DNA of 60,664 nucleotides. It comes from Bacteroidales bacterium (lineage in GTDB: Bacteria > Bacteroidota > Bacteroidia > Bacteroidales > WCHB1-69). Below, piece by piece: positions 40,749 through 49,124 of the stretch. Both the position numbers and the translations under genes were made by a program. Location of the stretch: assembly GCA_017551725.1 (NCBI GenBank), contig JAFZKY010000031.1:1-60664 (forward strand), given 5' to 3'. The notes under the pieces were generated by a model. It searched no databases. It saw nothing but the letters and a program-made list of their open reading frames with translations, and was not told where the DNA came from. The stretch's first letter is position 1; each line of letters opens with the position of its first letter.

Positions 40749-42356
40749 TTATTTTTTCGCGGCCTGCTGTTTTTTCATGCGGCGGCTGAGGGTCTGGATA
40801 CACTCGCGCGTCGGGATGATGACGGACACGCCTTCGTATTCGAGTTCCTTCGCAATGATAGCCACATTCTCTTCGTGATGCGCCTTCAGCGGGTTGATGC
40901 GGTGGATGTGATCCTCCTTCACGCCGAGGCCCTTGCAGATCTCGCCGAGCACGCCGAGGGCATGGGAGTCCTGACCGCCGGTCATACCCGTGGTGCTGTT
41001 GTCGAGAATCATCACCGTGACCGGCGTGTTCTCGTAGATGCAGTCCAGCAGGGAAGTCATACCGCTGTGGGTGAACGTGGAGTCGCCGATGACCGCCAGC
41101 ACCGGACGCAAGCCAGCGTCGGCGGCACCCTTGGCCATGGTGATGGAAGCACCCATATCGACGGTGGTGTAGATAGCGTTATACGGCGGAAGCGCGCCTA
41201 ACGTGTAGCAGCCGATGTCGGCAAACACCTTGCCCTTGCCGTATTTCTCCATGGCGGCGTTGATAGCGTTGTAGGAGTCGATGTGCGGACAGCCCACGCA
41301 CAACGCGGGCGGACGCGGCACTACGAGGTCCGGGATGGGCGTGCCGTAGGTGTCGGGCATGCCGAGAGCCTTGGCCACGAGGTTGGGGTTGAGCTCGCCG
41401 TCACGCGGCAGCGCGCCGCTCAGACGACCGATGATGTTGCCGGTACGGTTCAGGATGCCGCGCACCTGTTCCTCGATGAAAGGATAGCCCTCTTCGGCCA
41501 CCAGCACCGTTTCGCACTCGTCCACCATCTTGGCGATGAGCTTGGACGGCAGCGGGTACTGGGAGATCTTTAGCACCGGGTACGGGCACTTGCCACCCTC
41601 GAAGTTCTCCATCAGGTAGTTGTAGGCAATACCGGAAGCAATGATACCCATCGTCTTGTCGGCGCCATCGATGTATTTATTGAACGGGGAATTGAAGGAT
41701 TCCTCCTCAAAAGCGTCCTGTTTGCCCAGCAGGGTGCGGTAGTGTACGCGGGCGTTGGCGGGCAGCAGGATGAACTGTTTGGGGTTCTCCTCGATATGCA
41801 GCGGGTTCTGCGGACGCTCGGCCTTGCGCTCCACGCCAGCGCGGGAATGCGACAGACGCGTGGTCAGACGAATCAGGACCGGCGTGTGGTATTTCTCCGA
41901 GAAGTCGAAGGCGGCATACGTGATATCGTAGGCCTCCTGCTGGTTGGAGGGTTCAAACGAGGGGATGAGGGCGAACTTGGCATAGTAGCGCGAGTCCTGC
42001 TCGTCCTGCGAGGAGTGCATGGAGGGGTCGTCGGCCACCACCACCACCATGCCGCCGTTGGCACCTGTGATGGAGGCGTTCATGAACGGGTCAGCGGCCA
42101 CGTTCAAGCCCACGTGCTTCATGCAGACCATGGAACGCTTGCCGGCGTATGACATGCCGATGGCGGACTCCATGGCGGTCTTCTCGTTGCCGGCCCAGAT
42201 GCTGTGGACCTCGCCGGCCTTGCCCTGTTTGGAATTCTGGATGAACTCAGTGATTTCAGTGGAAGGAGTTCCTGGATAGGCATACACACCCGACAAGCCC
42301 GCATCCAACGCGGCCTGGGCAACTGCCTCGTCTCCTAAAAATAATGTTTTTGACAT
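40749..42356 (-). CDS. iorA: Indolepyruvate ferredoxin oxidoreductase, alpha subunit
   Basis: The 535-residue protein has an N-terminal pyruvate-ferredoxin oxidoreductase domain (VYAYPGTPSTEITEFIQ, MKHVGLNVAADPFMNASITG) and a C-terminal TPP-binding domain (CVGCPHIDSYNAIN, ADIGCYTLGALPP, GDSTFTHSGMTSLLD, LDNSTTGMTGGQ). The two-cluster ferredoxin domain that closes the archaeal enzyme is absent: the chain ends 50 residues after the TPP domain at KKQQAAKK. A -7-like TATTTTTG (minus strand, 42468-42461) lies about 105 bp upstream, with no other gene in 42357-42460. Confidence 0.92.
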   Translation of the reverse strand: MSKTLFLGDEAVAQAALDAGLSGVYAYPGTPSTEITEFIQNSKQGKAGEVHSIWAGNEKTAMESAIGMSYAGKRSMVCMKHVGLNVAADPFMNASITGANGGMVVVVADDPSMHSSQDEQDSRYYAKFALIPSFEPSNQQEAYDITYAAFDFSEKYHTPVLIRLTTRLSHSRAGVERKAERPQNPLHIEENPKQFILLPANARVHYRTLLGKQDAFEEESFNSPFNKYIDGADKTMGIIASGIAYNYLMENFEGGKCPYPVLKISQYPLPSKLIAKMVDECETVLVAEEGYPFIEEQVRGILNRTGNIIGRLSGALPRDGELNPNLVAKALGMPDTYGTPIPDLVVPRPPALCVGCPHIDSYNAINAAMEKYGKGKVFADIGCYTLGALPPYNAIYTTVDMGASITMAKGAADAGLRPVLAVIGDSTFTHSGMTSLLDCIYENTPVTVMILDNSTTGMTGGQDSHALGVLGEICKGLGVKEDHIHRINPLKAHHEENVAIIAKELEYEGVSVIIPTRECIQTLSRRMKKQQAAKK

Positions 42357-42512
42357 AAAGATGTTTTTTAATATAATGATTTATAATAATTTATAAAATA
42401 CCAAACCCCAAAAACAGCACATACTGGGATATACATCCACAATATGTTTTTTCAAACCTGCAAAAATAACAAAAAAAAATGAACCTACATCCGACTATTA
42501 CACGATTAATTG

Positions 42513-42520
42513 TATCTTTG
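42513..42520 (+). promoter_or_regulatory. -7 box of the lipoprotein gene at 42562
   Basis: TATCTTTG lies 41 bp before the ATG. It is about 45 bp from the opposing iorA box, so the two genes share a compact divergent regulatory region. Confidence 0.6.
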
Positions 42521-42561
42521 TGCGCTTTTTCAAGCCTATTGTTAAACCTAAATTTATAGTT

Positions 42562-43488
42562 ATGAAAAAAATCACATTGTTGGCAGCCGTATTCGTTCTC
42601 GGACTGCTTTTCGTCTCCTGCGAAAAAGAGGGCCAGTACACCCCCAAAAACAAAATTGACCGAATCAGTTTTTCACAAGGTATAACATATCAGGTGTATG
42701 CGAACGATGTCTGGACAGATATTGCCTCCAGCAACACATCCAAGTACGTCAGTGAAATCTGGAACTGGGATGGCAAAATGCTGAAAAGCATCACCCACTA
42801 TAACGATAAAGGGGAATTGATGTACACTGAAAATTACGAATACGACGGCAAACGTCTTGTGTCTGTTTCTTGGGGCACCGCCGGACGTTATACCATCTCC
42901 TACGATAAAGGCAAAATCTCCACCATCGACGGCTATAATGGCACCGAGAAAATGATTACTTATGTGTTCTCCCATGAGAACGGTAAAGTAACTAAGATTG
43001 CCGTCACCGACTATGATGCCAAGAAAGCCGCCACCAACCCTCTGCCCATCAACATTTTCCGCTTCTTCATCCCGAATGCCAACATCCGGTCCCTGAAAGA
43101 AATGATGGCATCCATCCAATCCAACTCCGACACGAAGGAGATTGAATCATACGACATCAATTTTGAGTGGACTGGCAACAACATTAGCAAAATGACCATG
43201 CTGAAAGGTGCTTTCACCACCACCGCCAATTACACGTATGATAACAAAACCAATCCGTTCTATAGTCTGTTTGACATTAGTGAGTATAGTTATCTTCAAA
43301 TCATGTCCAAGAACAATGTCACTCGCATGGTTGCCGAAAACTCCAACAACGTGCATGAGGAACGCGATTACATATACACCTATGAGAAAGACATTCCTAC
43401 CATGCAAACCTGCTCCTACAAAATGGCTGACGGCGAACACGCCCGTTATTCTATATCGGATATTTACACTTACGAATATAAGAAATAG
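42562..43488 (+). CDS. Lipoprotein with YD-like repeats
   Basis: The 308-residue protein starts MKKITLLAAVFVLGLLFVSC, a lipoprotein signal with Cys20. The body has repeated tyrosine-containing beta strands of YD type (ENYEYDGKRLVSVSW, YTISYDKGKISTIDGY, ANYTYDNKTNPF), as in DUF4595-like Bacteroidota lipoproteins. It is probably anchored to the outer membrane; no function is known. It is monocistronic, with its own promoter and a terminator. Confidence 0.75.
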   Translation: MKKITLLAAVFVLGLLFVSCEKEGQYTPKNKIDRISFSQGITYQVYANDVWTDIASSNTSKYVSEIWNWDGKMLKSITHYNDKGELMYTENYEYDGKRLVSVSWGTAGRYTISYDKGKISTIDGYNGTEKMITYVFSHENGKVTKIAVTDYDAKKAATNPLPINIFRFFIPNANIRSLKEMMASIQSNSDTKEIESYDINFEWTGNNISKMTMLKGAFTTTANYTYDNKTNPFYSLFDISEYSYLQIMSKNNVTRMVAENSNNVHEERDYIYTYEKDIPTMQTCSYKMADGEHARYSISDIYTYEYKK

Positions 43489-43510
43489 GATAAACACTCT
43501 ATAAACGAAA

Positions 43511-43541
43511 AGGCAGTCCAAAAACGGGGCTGCCTTTTTTT
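43511..43541. terminator. Terminator between convergent genes
   Basis: AGGCAG (43511-43516) pairs with CTGCCT (43530-43535), followed by T; A bases precede it, so it may also end transcripts of the DUF819 gene. Confidence 0.7.
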
Positions 43542-43560
43542 GTATCAAAAACACGAAATC

Positions 43561-44721
43561 TCAAGCCCCCGCAAGCAGCCAGAACATCGCTATTCCCAAG
43601 TAGTTGCCCACGGCGTACCCCAACAGTCCGATGGCGATGCCGGGCAAGATAATATCCTTGTTCTTCAACACAGCGGCCACCATGGGCACAAAAGGCGGCG
43701 AGTTGATCAGCGAGATGGAAGATGCCAGTGCCAAATCTCCGTCCACCCTGAACAGTCGTGACAGGATGAGCTGCAGCACCATTGACCCCAACACCGCAAA
43801 AGCGATATAATAGAGAACGAACAGGTATCGTGAGAGTTCCAGATCATGTACATTCACCATTGTGGCCACCGCCAGACAAAACACATAGACGAAATACAGC
43901 CCCATATCAAAGGTACCCTCCAGTCGTTTTATGGGTTTCCCAAAAGACACGGCAATGGAGAAGGTGGTGATGGCAATAATTATGACGGCAATGCTGTTTT
44001 TCACGGGCAACAACAGCGAAACGGCATACGCCACCGCGGCAATCAGAATGGCCACCAGGAGGCCCATCACACGGTTGAGCAAAATTTTCGGGAAAGGCTT
44101 CTTTGCAGATTCTGCAATTCTAACATTATCATCTTCTGTAACTTCTTCCCTCTTTTTACCAAAAATTCTCCTGACAATAAAATTACCAAAGAACACGATA
44201 ATAACAAGATACAATCCTGTAACAATCAAATCATAGCCAGAAACCAGCATGAAGAGATGTTCGGGCAGGTTCACGGCTTTGGACACCGGGGCCATGTTGG
44301 GGATGCCTCCAAGATAGATGCCGGTCATCACCGCACTTACTCGGGCGAAATCGGAGGGCGCGACACCGGCAGCAGCGGCCTGTCCCCGGAAGATGAAAAA
44401 GCCGGCAACCGTGACGGCCAGCACACTGAACAATCCAATGAAAAAGGCTTTCACGGCCATCCGCGCCGACAACGTTTTGTAATCGCAGCCCAGCAGCATG
44501 AGGGGGATGGTGAGCAGCACCACCACATTGGACACATTCGCACACACGGATTGTGCATCCGCGCCCAGAACGTTCGTATTACCCACCAGCAGACCAACAA
44601 CATACAATATCACCATCGGGCTGATTTTCTGAATAATAGCCCTACGCCGAGCCAGCAACACCAGTAGCAGCGGAATGCCCAAAAGATAGAGTACTGTGAG
44701 GATAAAACTAAGCATTGGCAA
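43561..44721 (-). CDS. DUF819 family integral membrane protein
   Basis: The 386-residue protein has ten or more hydrophobic segments and the DUF819 hallmarks ILYVVGLLVGN, VSAVMTGIYLGGIPNMAPVS and SISLINSPPFVPMVAAVL. The central polar loop (GKKREEVTEDDN) separates two halves. It is probably a transporter of the inner membrane; its substrate is unknown. A second Met at 44715 is an equally good start. Confidence 0.82.
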   Translation of the reverse strand: MPMLSFILTVLYLLGIPLLLVLLARRRAIIQKISPMVILYVVGLLVGNTNVLGADAQSVCANVSNVVVLLTIPLMLLGCDYKTLSARMAVKAFFIGLFSVLAVTVAGFFIFRGQAAAAGVAPSDFARVSAVMTGIYLGGIPNMAPVSKAVNLPEHLFMLVSGYDLIVTGLYLVIIVFFGNFIVRRIFGKKREEVTEDDNVRIAESAKKPFPKILLNRVMGLLVAILIAAVAYAVSLLLPVKNSIAVIIIAITTFSIAVSFGKPIKRLEGTFDMGLYFVYVFCLAVATMVNVHDLELSRYLFVLYYIAFAVLGSMVLQLILSRLFRVDGDLALASSISLINSPPFVPMVAAVLKNKDIILPGIAIGLLGYAVGNYLGIAMFWLLAGA

Positions 44722-44774
44722 TTGGATTATGAAACTCTATTAATTATTAATTGTTAATTGTCAATTGTCCCCCA

Positions 44775-45164
44775 TCACCTTTCCAGTCCCGCATGGCGGT
44801 TGGCTCGGCGCTCCGTGTAGAAATCGTAATAATTGCTTCCTTTTTTCTTGAAAATCAGATGCAGGATAGAGGGTATGCCGATAATGAGCAGGTAGAGTGG
44901 CCCGAACAGCTTGGAATCCACGGTATGGCCGTCCATCTCGTGGCGTATGGTGTGTGCGTCGTGCGCATAGTCGGGATGGAAGAAAGCGAAACTGCCCAGC
45001 GAGATACCGCTGGCGTTCTTCGGGAAGCGTTTTCCGGCAAAGCCAAAGCAGTAATGCCGGTAGTCCACAAAGGTCAACCGGCCCAGAAAAGGCATCACGA
45101 GCAGTGCCACCAGATTCTGCGGCAGTTGCCAGAGAAAGAGGAGAATGAACAACAGTTTGCGCAT
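44775..45164 (-). CDS. Membrane protein with HE-x3-H motif, unknown function
   Basis: In this 129-residue protein, membrane-like segments at the N-terminus (LLFILLFLWQLPQNLVALLV) and in the middle (LFGPLYLLIIGIPSILHLIF) flank RHEMDGHTVDS. The tail has YYDFYTERRANRHAG, whose Glu could be a third ligand. The arrangement recalls small membrane metallopeptidase-like proteins of Bacteroidales, but the spacing is HExxxH, not HExxH. It is separated from the next upstream gene by 3 bp and thus co-transcribed with it. Confidence 0.6.
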   Translation of the reverse strand: MRKLLFILLFLWQLPQNLVALLVMPFLGRLTFVDYRHYCFGFAGKRFPKNASGISLGSFAFFHPDYAHDAHTIRHEMDGHTVDSKLFGPLYLLIIGIPSILHLIFKKKGSNYYDFYTERRANRHAGLER

Positions 45165-45167
45165 CCT

Positions 45168-45947
45168 TTACTTGATTTTGCCTAATCGTATGCCCACCTT
45201 GACATAGCCGCAATGCTGGTTTAGTTTTTTTGCAACATGAAATAGGCTATATCCTGCACTTACCGTAGCCCGCTGGTACTCGAGACCCGCCCCCGCCTGC
45301 AATCGGAATACGGTCATGGGGAACAGACTATTAATATTATAATACTGGCCTTGGTAATACACTAATTTTCCAAAACGGGTGATAAAATCCGCGCCTATAG
45401 AGGCATCCAAATAAGGCTGAAAAGGACTGTTAACAGGTGGAAAGAAACGGAGGTTAAGCGTCAAGGGAAAACTCGCTATGTCAAAACCTGTATAACCGGC
45501 AGCCGGTGCGAGGAACAACGCGTCGATTCCAGATTGTAGTCCGACGAAAAATTCATTCCAGCAACGGAATCCAAGCGAAACATTCAACATGGGACCAGCC
45601 TCGTCGGCTGCAAACAAGCACCCGCCTTCGATGTGGGCTTGGAATATCACTTTGTTCACCAAGTCATTTCCAGGTCTGTATTTTGGCTTAAGCATATATG
45701 GTTCCGTGGTGACATCGTTGTACACCTCCTTGCTCCCGTTGGCATATTTGATGTAAAAGACCTCGCTTTTGGCAATCTGATACGACGGTCCATCCTGATT
45801 GTCCCACTTTTTATAAGTGATCTCATCAATGCCTATGATCAGCACTTTGGCCTGTATTTCCTCCGCATTGCGAAGCACTATAATATCTTGGGCTAAAAGG
45901 GGGAGTCCTATTACCGCCAGTCCGATTGTCAATAATATTTTATTCAT
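45168..45947 (-). CDS. Outer-membrane beta-barrel protein
   Basis: The 259-residue protein has a signal peptide (MNKILLTIGLAVIGLPLLAQ), then a 60-residue domain DIIVLRNAEEIQAKVLIIGI, ITYKKWDNQDGPSYQ, FYIKYANGSKEVY that is common before small barrels in Bacteroidota, then alternating strands to the end (SAGYSLFHVAKKL, YVKVGIRLGKIK). It is probably a small outer-membrane porin-like or structural barrel. A minus-strand TATTTTTG box lies at 45976-45969. Confidence 0.75.
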   Translation of the reverse strand: MNKILLTIGLAVIGLPLLAQDIIVLRNAEEIQAKVLIIGIDEITYKKWDNQDGPSYQIAKSEVFYIKYANGSKEVYNDVTTEPYMLKPKYRPGNDLVNKVIFQAHIEGGCLFAADEAGPMLNVSLGFRCWNEFFVGLQSGIDALFLAPAAGYTGFDIASFPLTLNLRFFPPVNSPFQPYLDASIGADFITRFGKLVYYQGQYYNINSLFPMTVFRLQAGAGLEYQRATVSAGYSLFHVAKKLNQHCGYVKVGIRLGKIK

Positions 45948-46046
45948 GATAGCTGTTTTTTACACTGGCAAAAATACGTATTTTGCCAATAGAATTTATG
46001 TTGACAAACATTTTTTTATTTGGCTTGGAAATCAAAATAAATTTTA

Positions 46047-46054
46047 TACCTTTG
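46047..46054 (+). promoter_or_regulatory. -7 box of gdhA
   Basis: TACCTTTG lies 62 bp before the ATG; TTTG at 46019-46022 is a possible -33 element, though 24 bp away. Confidence 0.6.
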
Positions 46055-46115
46055 CACCCGCTTTCAAAAGCGGAAAAAGTTATCACAACTAACCTAAATT
46101 TTAAATTTCAATAAT

Positions 46116-47459
46116 ATGAAAGTAAATGAAATCATGGCCAACCTGGAGGCCAAACATCCTGGTGAGAATGAGTATTTGCAGGCCGTTCGCGAAGTCCTGG
46201 AAACCATTGAGGAAGAATACAACAAGCACCCCGAATTCGAGGCTGCCAAGATCGTGGAGCGCATCGTCGAGCCCGACCGTATCTTCACTTTCCGCGTGAC
46301 CTGGGTGAACGACAAGGGTGAGGTTTGCACGAACCTCGGCTACCGCGTTCAGTTCAACGCCGCTCTCGGTGCATACAAGGGCGGTCTCCGTTTCCACAAG
46401 GCTGTTAACGTCTCCATGTTGAAGTTCTTAGGTTTCGAACAGATCTTCAAAAACTCTCTGACCAATCTGCCTCTCGGCGGTGGCAAGGGTGGTTCCGATT
46501 TCGATCCCGTTGGCAAGAGCGACGCTGAAATCATGCGTTTCTGCCAGGCCTTCATGTATGAATTGTGGCGCAACATCGGTCCGGATCAGGATAGCCCTGC
46601 CGGCGACGTGGGTGTTGGCGGTCGTGAGATCGGCTACCTCTATGGCGCTTACAAGAAACTCGCCCGCGAGCACTCCACCGGTGCCCTCACCGGTAAGAGC
46701 TACGGCTGGGGTGGTTCCCTCATCCGTCCGGAAGCTACCGGCTTCGGCGCTATCTACTATGTGGAGCGCATGGTGAAACAACAGAACGACACGATGGAAG
46801 GCAAACGTATCGCCCTCTCCGGCTTCGGTAACGTGGCTTGGGGTGCCGCTACGAAGGCTCTCGAACTCGGTTCCAAGGTGGTTGCCATCTCCGGTCCCGA
46901 CGGCGTGTGCGAACTTCCTGAAGGTATCGATCAGGAAATGATCAACTACATGCTTGACATGCGTGCTTCCAACCGCAACAAAGTTGAGGATATGGCTACC
47001 AAATTCCCTGGCAAAGCCAAATTCACGGCTGGTAAGAAAGCTTGGAGCGTGAAGTGCGACATCGCTATGCCTTGCGCTTTCCAGAATGAGTTGAGCGAAG
47101 ATGACGCTAAGGAACTTCTCGCTAACGGCGTGAAATACGTTGCTGAAGTCTCCAACATGGGCTGCCAGCCCGGCGCTATCGCCGCTTTCCAAGCCGCTAA
47201 GGTTCCGTTCGGACCTGGTAAGGCTGTCAACGCCGGTGGTGTTGCCACTTCCGGTCTTGAAATCTGCCAGAACGCCGGTCACATCAACTGGACGGCTCCT
47301 GAAGTTGATGCCAAACTGCACAAGATCATGAACGACATTTATGACATGTGCGTGGCTCACGGCAAACAGGCTGACGGTACCATCAACTATGTTAAGGGTG
47401 CCAACATCGCCGGTTTCATGCGTGTTGCTAATGCTATGTTAGCTCAAGGCATCATCTAA
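46116..47459 (+). CDS. gdhA: NAD(P)-dependent glutamate dehydrogenase
   Basis: This 447-residue protein is of the hexameric small-subunit type. Motifs: GYRVQFNAALGAYKGGLRFH (substrate lysine), NLPLGGGKGGSDFDP (catalytic lysine), AGDVGVGGREIGYLYG, and the dinucleotide site ALSGFGNVAWGAATKALELG. It links 2-oxoglutarate and ammonia with glutamate. The overall pattern fits NADP-type enzymes, but cofactor cannot be settled by eye. Codons are strongly biased to C- and T-ending forms, consistent with high expression. It is monocistronic. Confidence 0.95.
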   Translation: MKVNEIMANLEAKHPGENEYLQAVREVLETIEEEYNKHPEFEAAKIVERIVEPDRIFTFRVTWVNDKGEVCTNLGYRVQFNAALGAYKGGLRFHKAVNVSMLKFLGFEQIFKNSLTNLPLGGGKGGSDFDPVGKSDAEIMRFCQAFMYELWRNIGPDQDSPAGDVGVGGREIGYLYGAYKKLAREHSTGALTGKSYGWGGSLIRPEATGFGAIYYVERMVKQQNDTMEGKRIALSGFGNVAWGAATKALELGSKVVAISGPDGVCELPEGIDQEMINYMLDMRASNRNKVEDMATKFPGKAKFTAGKKAWSVKCDIAMPCAFQNELSEDDAKELLANGVKYVAEVSNMGCQPGAIAAFQAAKVPFGPGKAVNAGGVATSGLEICQNAGHINWTAPEVDAKLHKIMNDIYDMCVAHGKQADGTINYVKGANIAGFMRVANAMLAQGII

Positions 47460-47483
47460 TCGACAGATTAGTCAAAAAAATGA

Positions 47484-47516
47484 AGAGGACGACCGAAAGG
47501 TTGTCCTCTTTTTTTA
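47484..47516 (+). terminator. Terminator of gdhA
   Basis: AGAGGACGACC, a GAAA loop and GGTTGTCCTCT form an eleven-pair stem followed by T. Confidence 0.9.
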
Positions 47517-47560
47517 TGGTTTTAAGTGTGATCAGGGGGATGAGTTAAGAAACTGAGAAG

Positions 47561-48847
47561 TTAAGAGAGGGAGAGGTGGGAGAGGAGGTCGCCGACGACG
47601 AAACAGCTGCCGCCAATGAACACGATGTCGTCGGGGGCGGCATCCGCCTCGGCAGCGTGGAAAGCCTCCTGCACGCTTGGGTATGTGCGGCATCGGAGTC
47701 CAATCTTTTCCATGCGTTGTGCCAGTTCGTCGGCGGGGATGGCCCGTTCAATTTCGGCTTGGCACACATAAAACTGCGCTTCCATAGGCAGCAGAGGCAG
47801 GATGTGCTCGATATCCTTGTCGCTCACCATCCCGAAGACGATGCGCAGCTGTCGGCAGGGCATGGCGGCGAGTTGTCGCATAGTGAGGCTCAGTCCGCCC
47901 ACGTTGTGCCCCACGTCGCAGATGGTGAGCGGCTTGCGGCGCAGTACCTGCCACCGCCCACGGAATCCCGTGTTGGCGGCCACGTGTTCAATGGCCTGCA
48001 CGGTCACATCTTTGTCGTACGGCATAATCTGTTGCAATATATCGACCACCTGCAGGAATGTGGTGAGGTTTTTGCGCTGGTATTCCCCTTCCAGCGGCAT
48101 GTTCACGTGTTCATACAGCAAGTGTCCCTCCACGTCAAGGATGCGGCAGTCGGATAGCGGCCCTTCAATGGTGAAGTTGTCTTGCGCCAGGAAGAGCGGC
48201 GCGTTCTTTTGGTTCGCGATGTCGGTGAATACGGGAAAACTCTCTGGATGGAACTCGCCGATGACCGCAGGCGTGTCCTGCTTGATGATGCCGGCCTTCT
48301 CGAAGGCGATTTTGGCGATGGTGTCGCCCAGCAACTGGGTGTGTTCCAGCGTGATGTTGGTGATGACGGAGAGCAGGGGTTGTAGTACGTTGGTGGCATC
48401 AAGCCGGCCGCCCAGTCCCACCTCCACGATGGCGATATCTGTTTTTTGTTCGGCGAAATACCAGAACGCCAAGGCGGTGGTCATCTCAAAGAAAGAGGGT
48501 TCCAGATTGTCGAAGGAGGGTTTGAATTTTTGGAAGAATTCAAGCACTTTCTCTTCGGGGATCATCGCGCCGTTGATGCGGATGCGCTCGCGGAAGTCCA
48601 CCAGATGCGGGGAGGTGAAGAGGCCTGTTTTCAGTCCGCGTTCCTGACAGTAGGAGGCAGTGAGATGGGCCACGGAGCCTTTGCCGTTGGTGCCGGCGAT
48701 GTGGACGGCTTTGAGTTTCTTTTCCGGATTGCCTACAATTTGCAACAGGGCTTCGATGTTTTCGAGGCCTTCTTTGTAGGCGGAAGTGCCCACTTTATGG
48801 TACATCGGGTAGGCGTGGAATATTTCTTCGAGAAGTGTGGTGTACAT
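47561..48847 (-). CDS. folC: Bifunctional folylpolyglutamate/dihydrofolate synthase
   Basis: The 428-residue Mur-ligase-fold protein has P-loop IAGTNGKGSVAHLTASYCQE, the folate loop LFTSPHLVDFRERIRING, VEVGLGGRLDATN, ITNITLEHTQLLG and the C-terminal-domain GFRGRWQVL and DVGHNVGG. It adds glutamate to folates and may join glutamate to dihydropteroate. Length fits. It lies downstream of the TonB operon on the same strand, separated by a decayed gene fragment. Confidence 0.94.
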   Translation of the reverse strand: MYTTLLEEIFHAYPMYHKVGTSAYKEGLENIEALLQIVGNPEKKLKAVHIAGTNGKGSVAHLTASYCQERGLKTGLFTSPHLVDFRERIRINGAMIPEEKVLEFFQKFKPSFDNLEPSFFEMTTALAFWYFAEQKTDIAIVEVGLGGRLDATNVLQPLLSVITNITLEHTQLLGDTIAKIAFEKAGIIKQDTPAVIGEFHPESFPVFTDIANQKNAPLFLAQDNFTIEGPLSDCRILDVEGHLLYEHVNMPLEGEYQRKNLTTFLQVVDILQQIMPYDKDVTVQAIEHVAANTGFRGRWQVLRRKPLTICDVGHNVGGLSLTMRQLAAMPCRQLRIVFGMVSDKDIEHILPLLPMEAQFYVCQAEIERAIPADELAQRMEKIGLRCRTYPSVQEAFHAAEADAAPDDIVFIGGSCFVVGDLLSHLSLS

Positions 48848-48850
48848 ATT

Positions 48851-48879
48851 TAACGCAAAGAAAAATAAGGCGCAAAGGA
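48851..48879. repeat. CGCAAAG repeat, left of GxxExxY remnant
   Basis: TAACGCAAAG and GGCGCAAAGG are separated by nine bases. The reverse complement of 49094-49124 carries the same words in the same order, so the two form a loose inverted repeat around the fragment at 48936-49091. Confidence 0.6.
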
Positions 48880-48935
48880 TTTATTTGAAAAAATATTCTA
48901 ACTTTTTTATACAATAATTTAAAAATTCTAAAGTT

Positions 48936-49091
48936 ATGTGTGCTGTCAACAGCGTGGCTGCTTTGGCTGGTATCCACATGGCGCAAACGTTGACATATCT
49001 TCGGTTAGGAGGTTATAAATTAGGCTTGCTAATGAATTTCAATGTGGAGTTGATGAAGCAGGGAATCAAACGGGTTGTGAACGGTCTCTAA
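48936..49091 (+). pseudogene. C-terminal remnant of a GxxExxY gene
   Basis: The 51-codon frame ends QTLTYLRLGGYKLGLLMNFN, then VELMKQGIKRVVNGL and a stop. This is the standard end of GxxExxY proteins (QLLTYLKL-x-GLLINFNV-x-L-x-GIKR). The preceding ALAGIHMA also matches the family (x-L-P-IHEA), but the GxxExxY motif and nuclease core are missing. It is on the opposite strand to its neighbours and lies between CGCAAAG repeats. Confidence 0.82.
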
Positions 49092-49093
49092 AA

Positions 49094-49124
49094 CTTTGCG
49101 ACCTCTTTGCGCCCTTCGCGTTTA
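49094..49124. repeat. CGCAAAG repeat, right of GxxExxY remnant
   Basis: CTTTGCG, CTTTGCGCCC and CGCGTTTA follow the remnant's stop within 33 bp and run into the tonB stop codon. In reverse complement this mirrors 48851-48879. Confidence 0.6.

Noticed and set aside
42357-42460. Riboswitch in the iorA leader
   Set aside because: About 100 bp of AT-rich leader with no strong conserved stem or recognisable aptamer.
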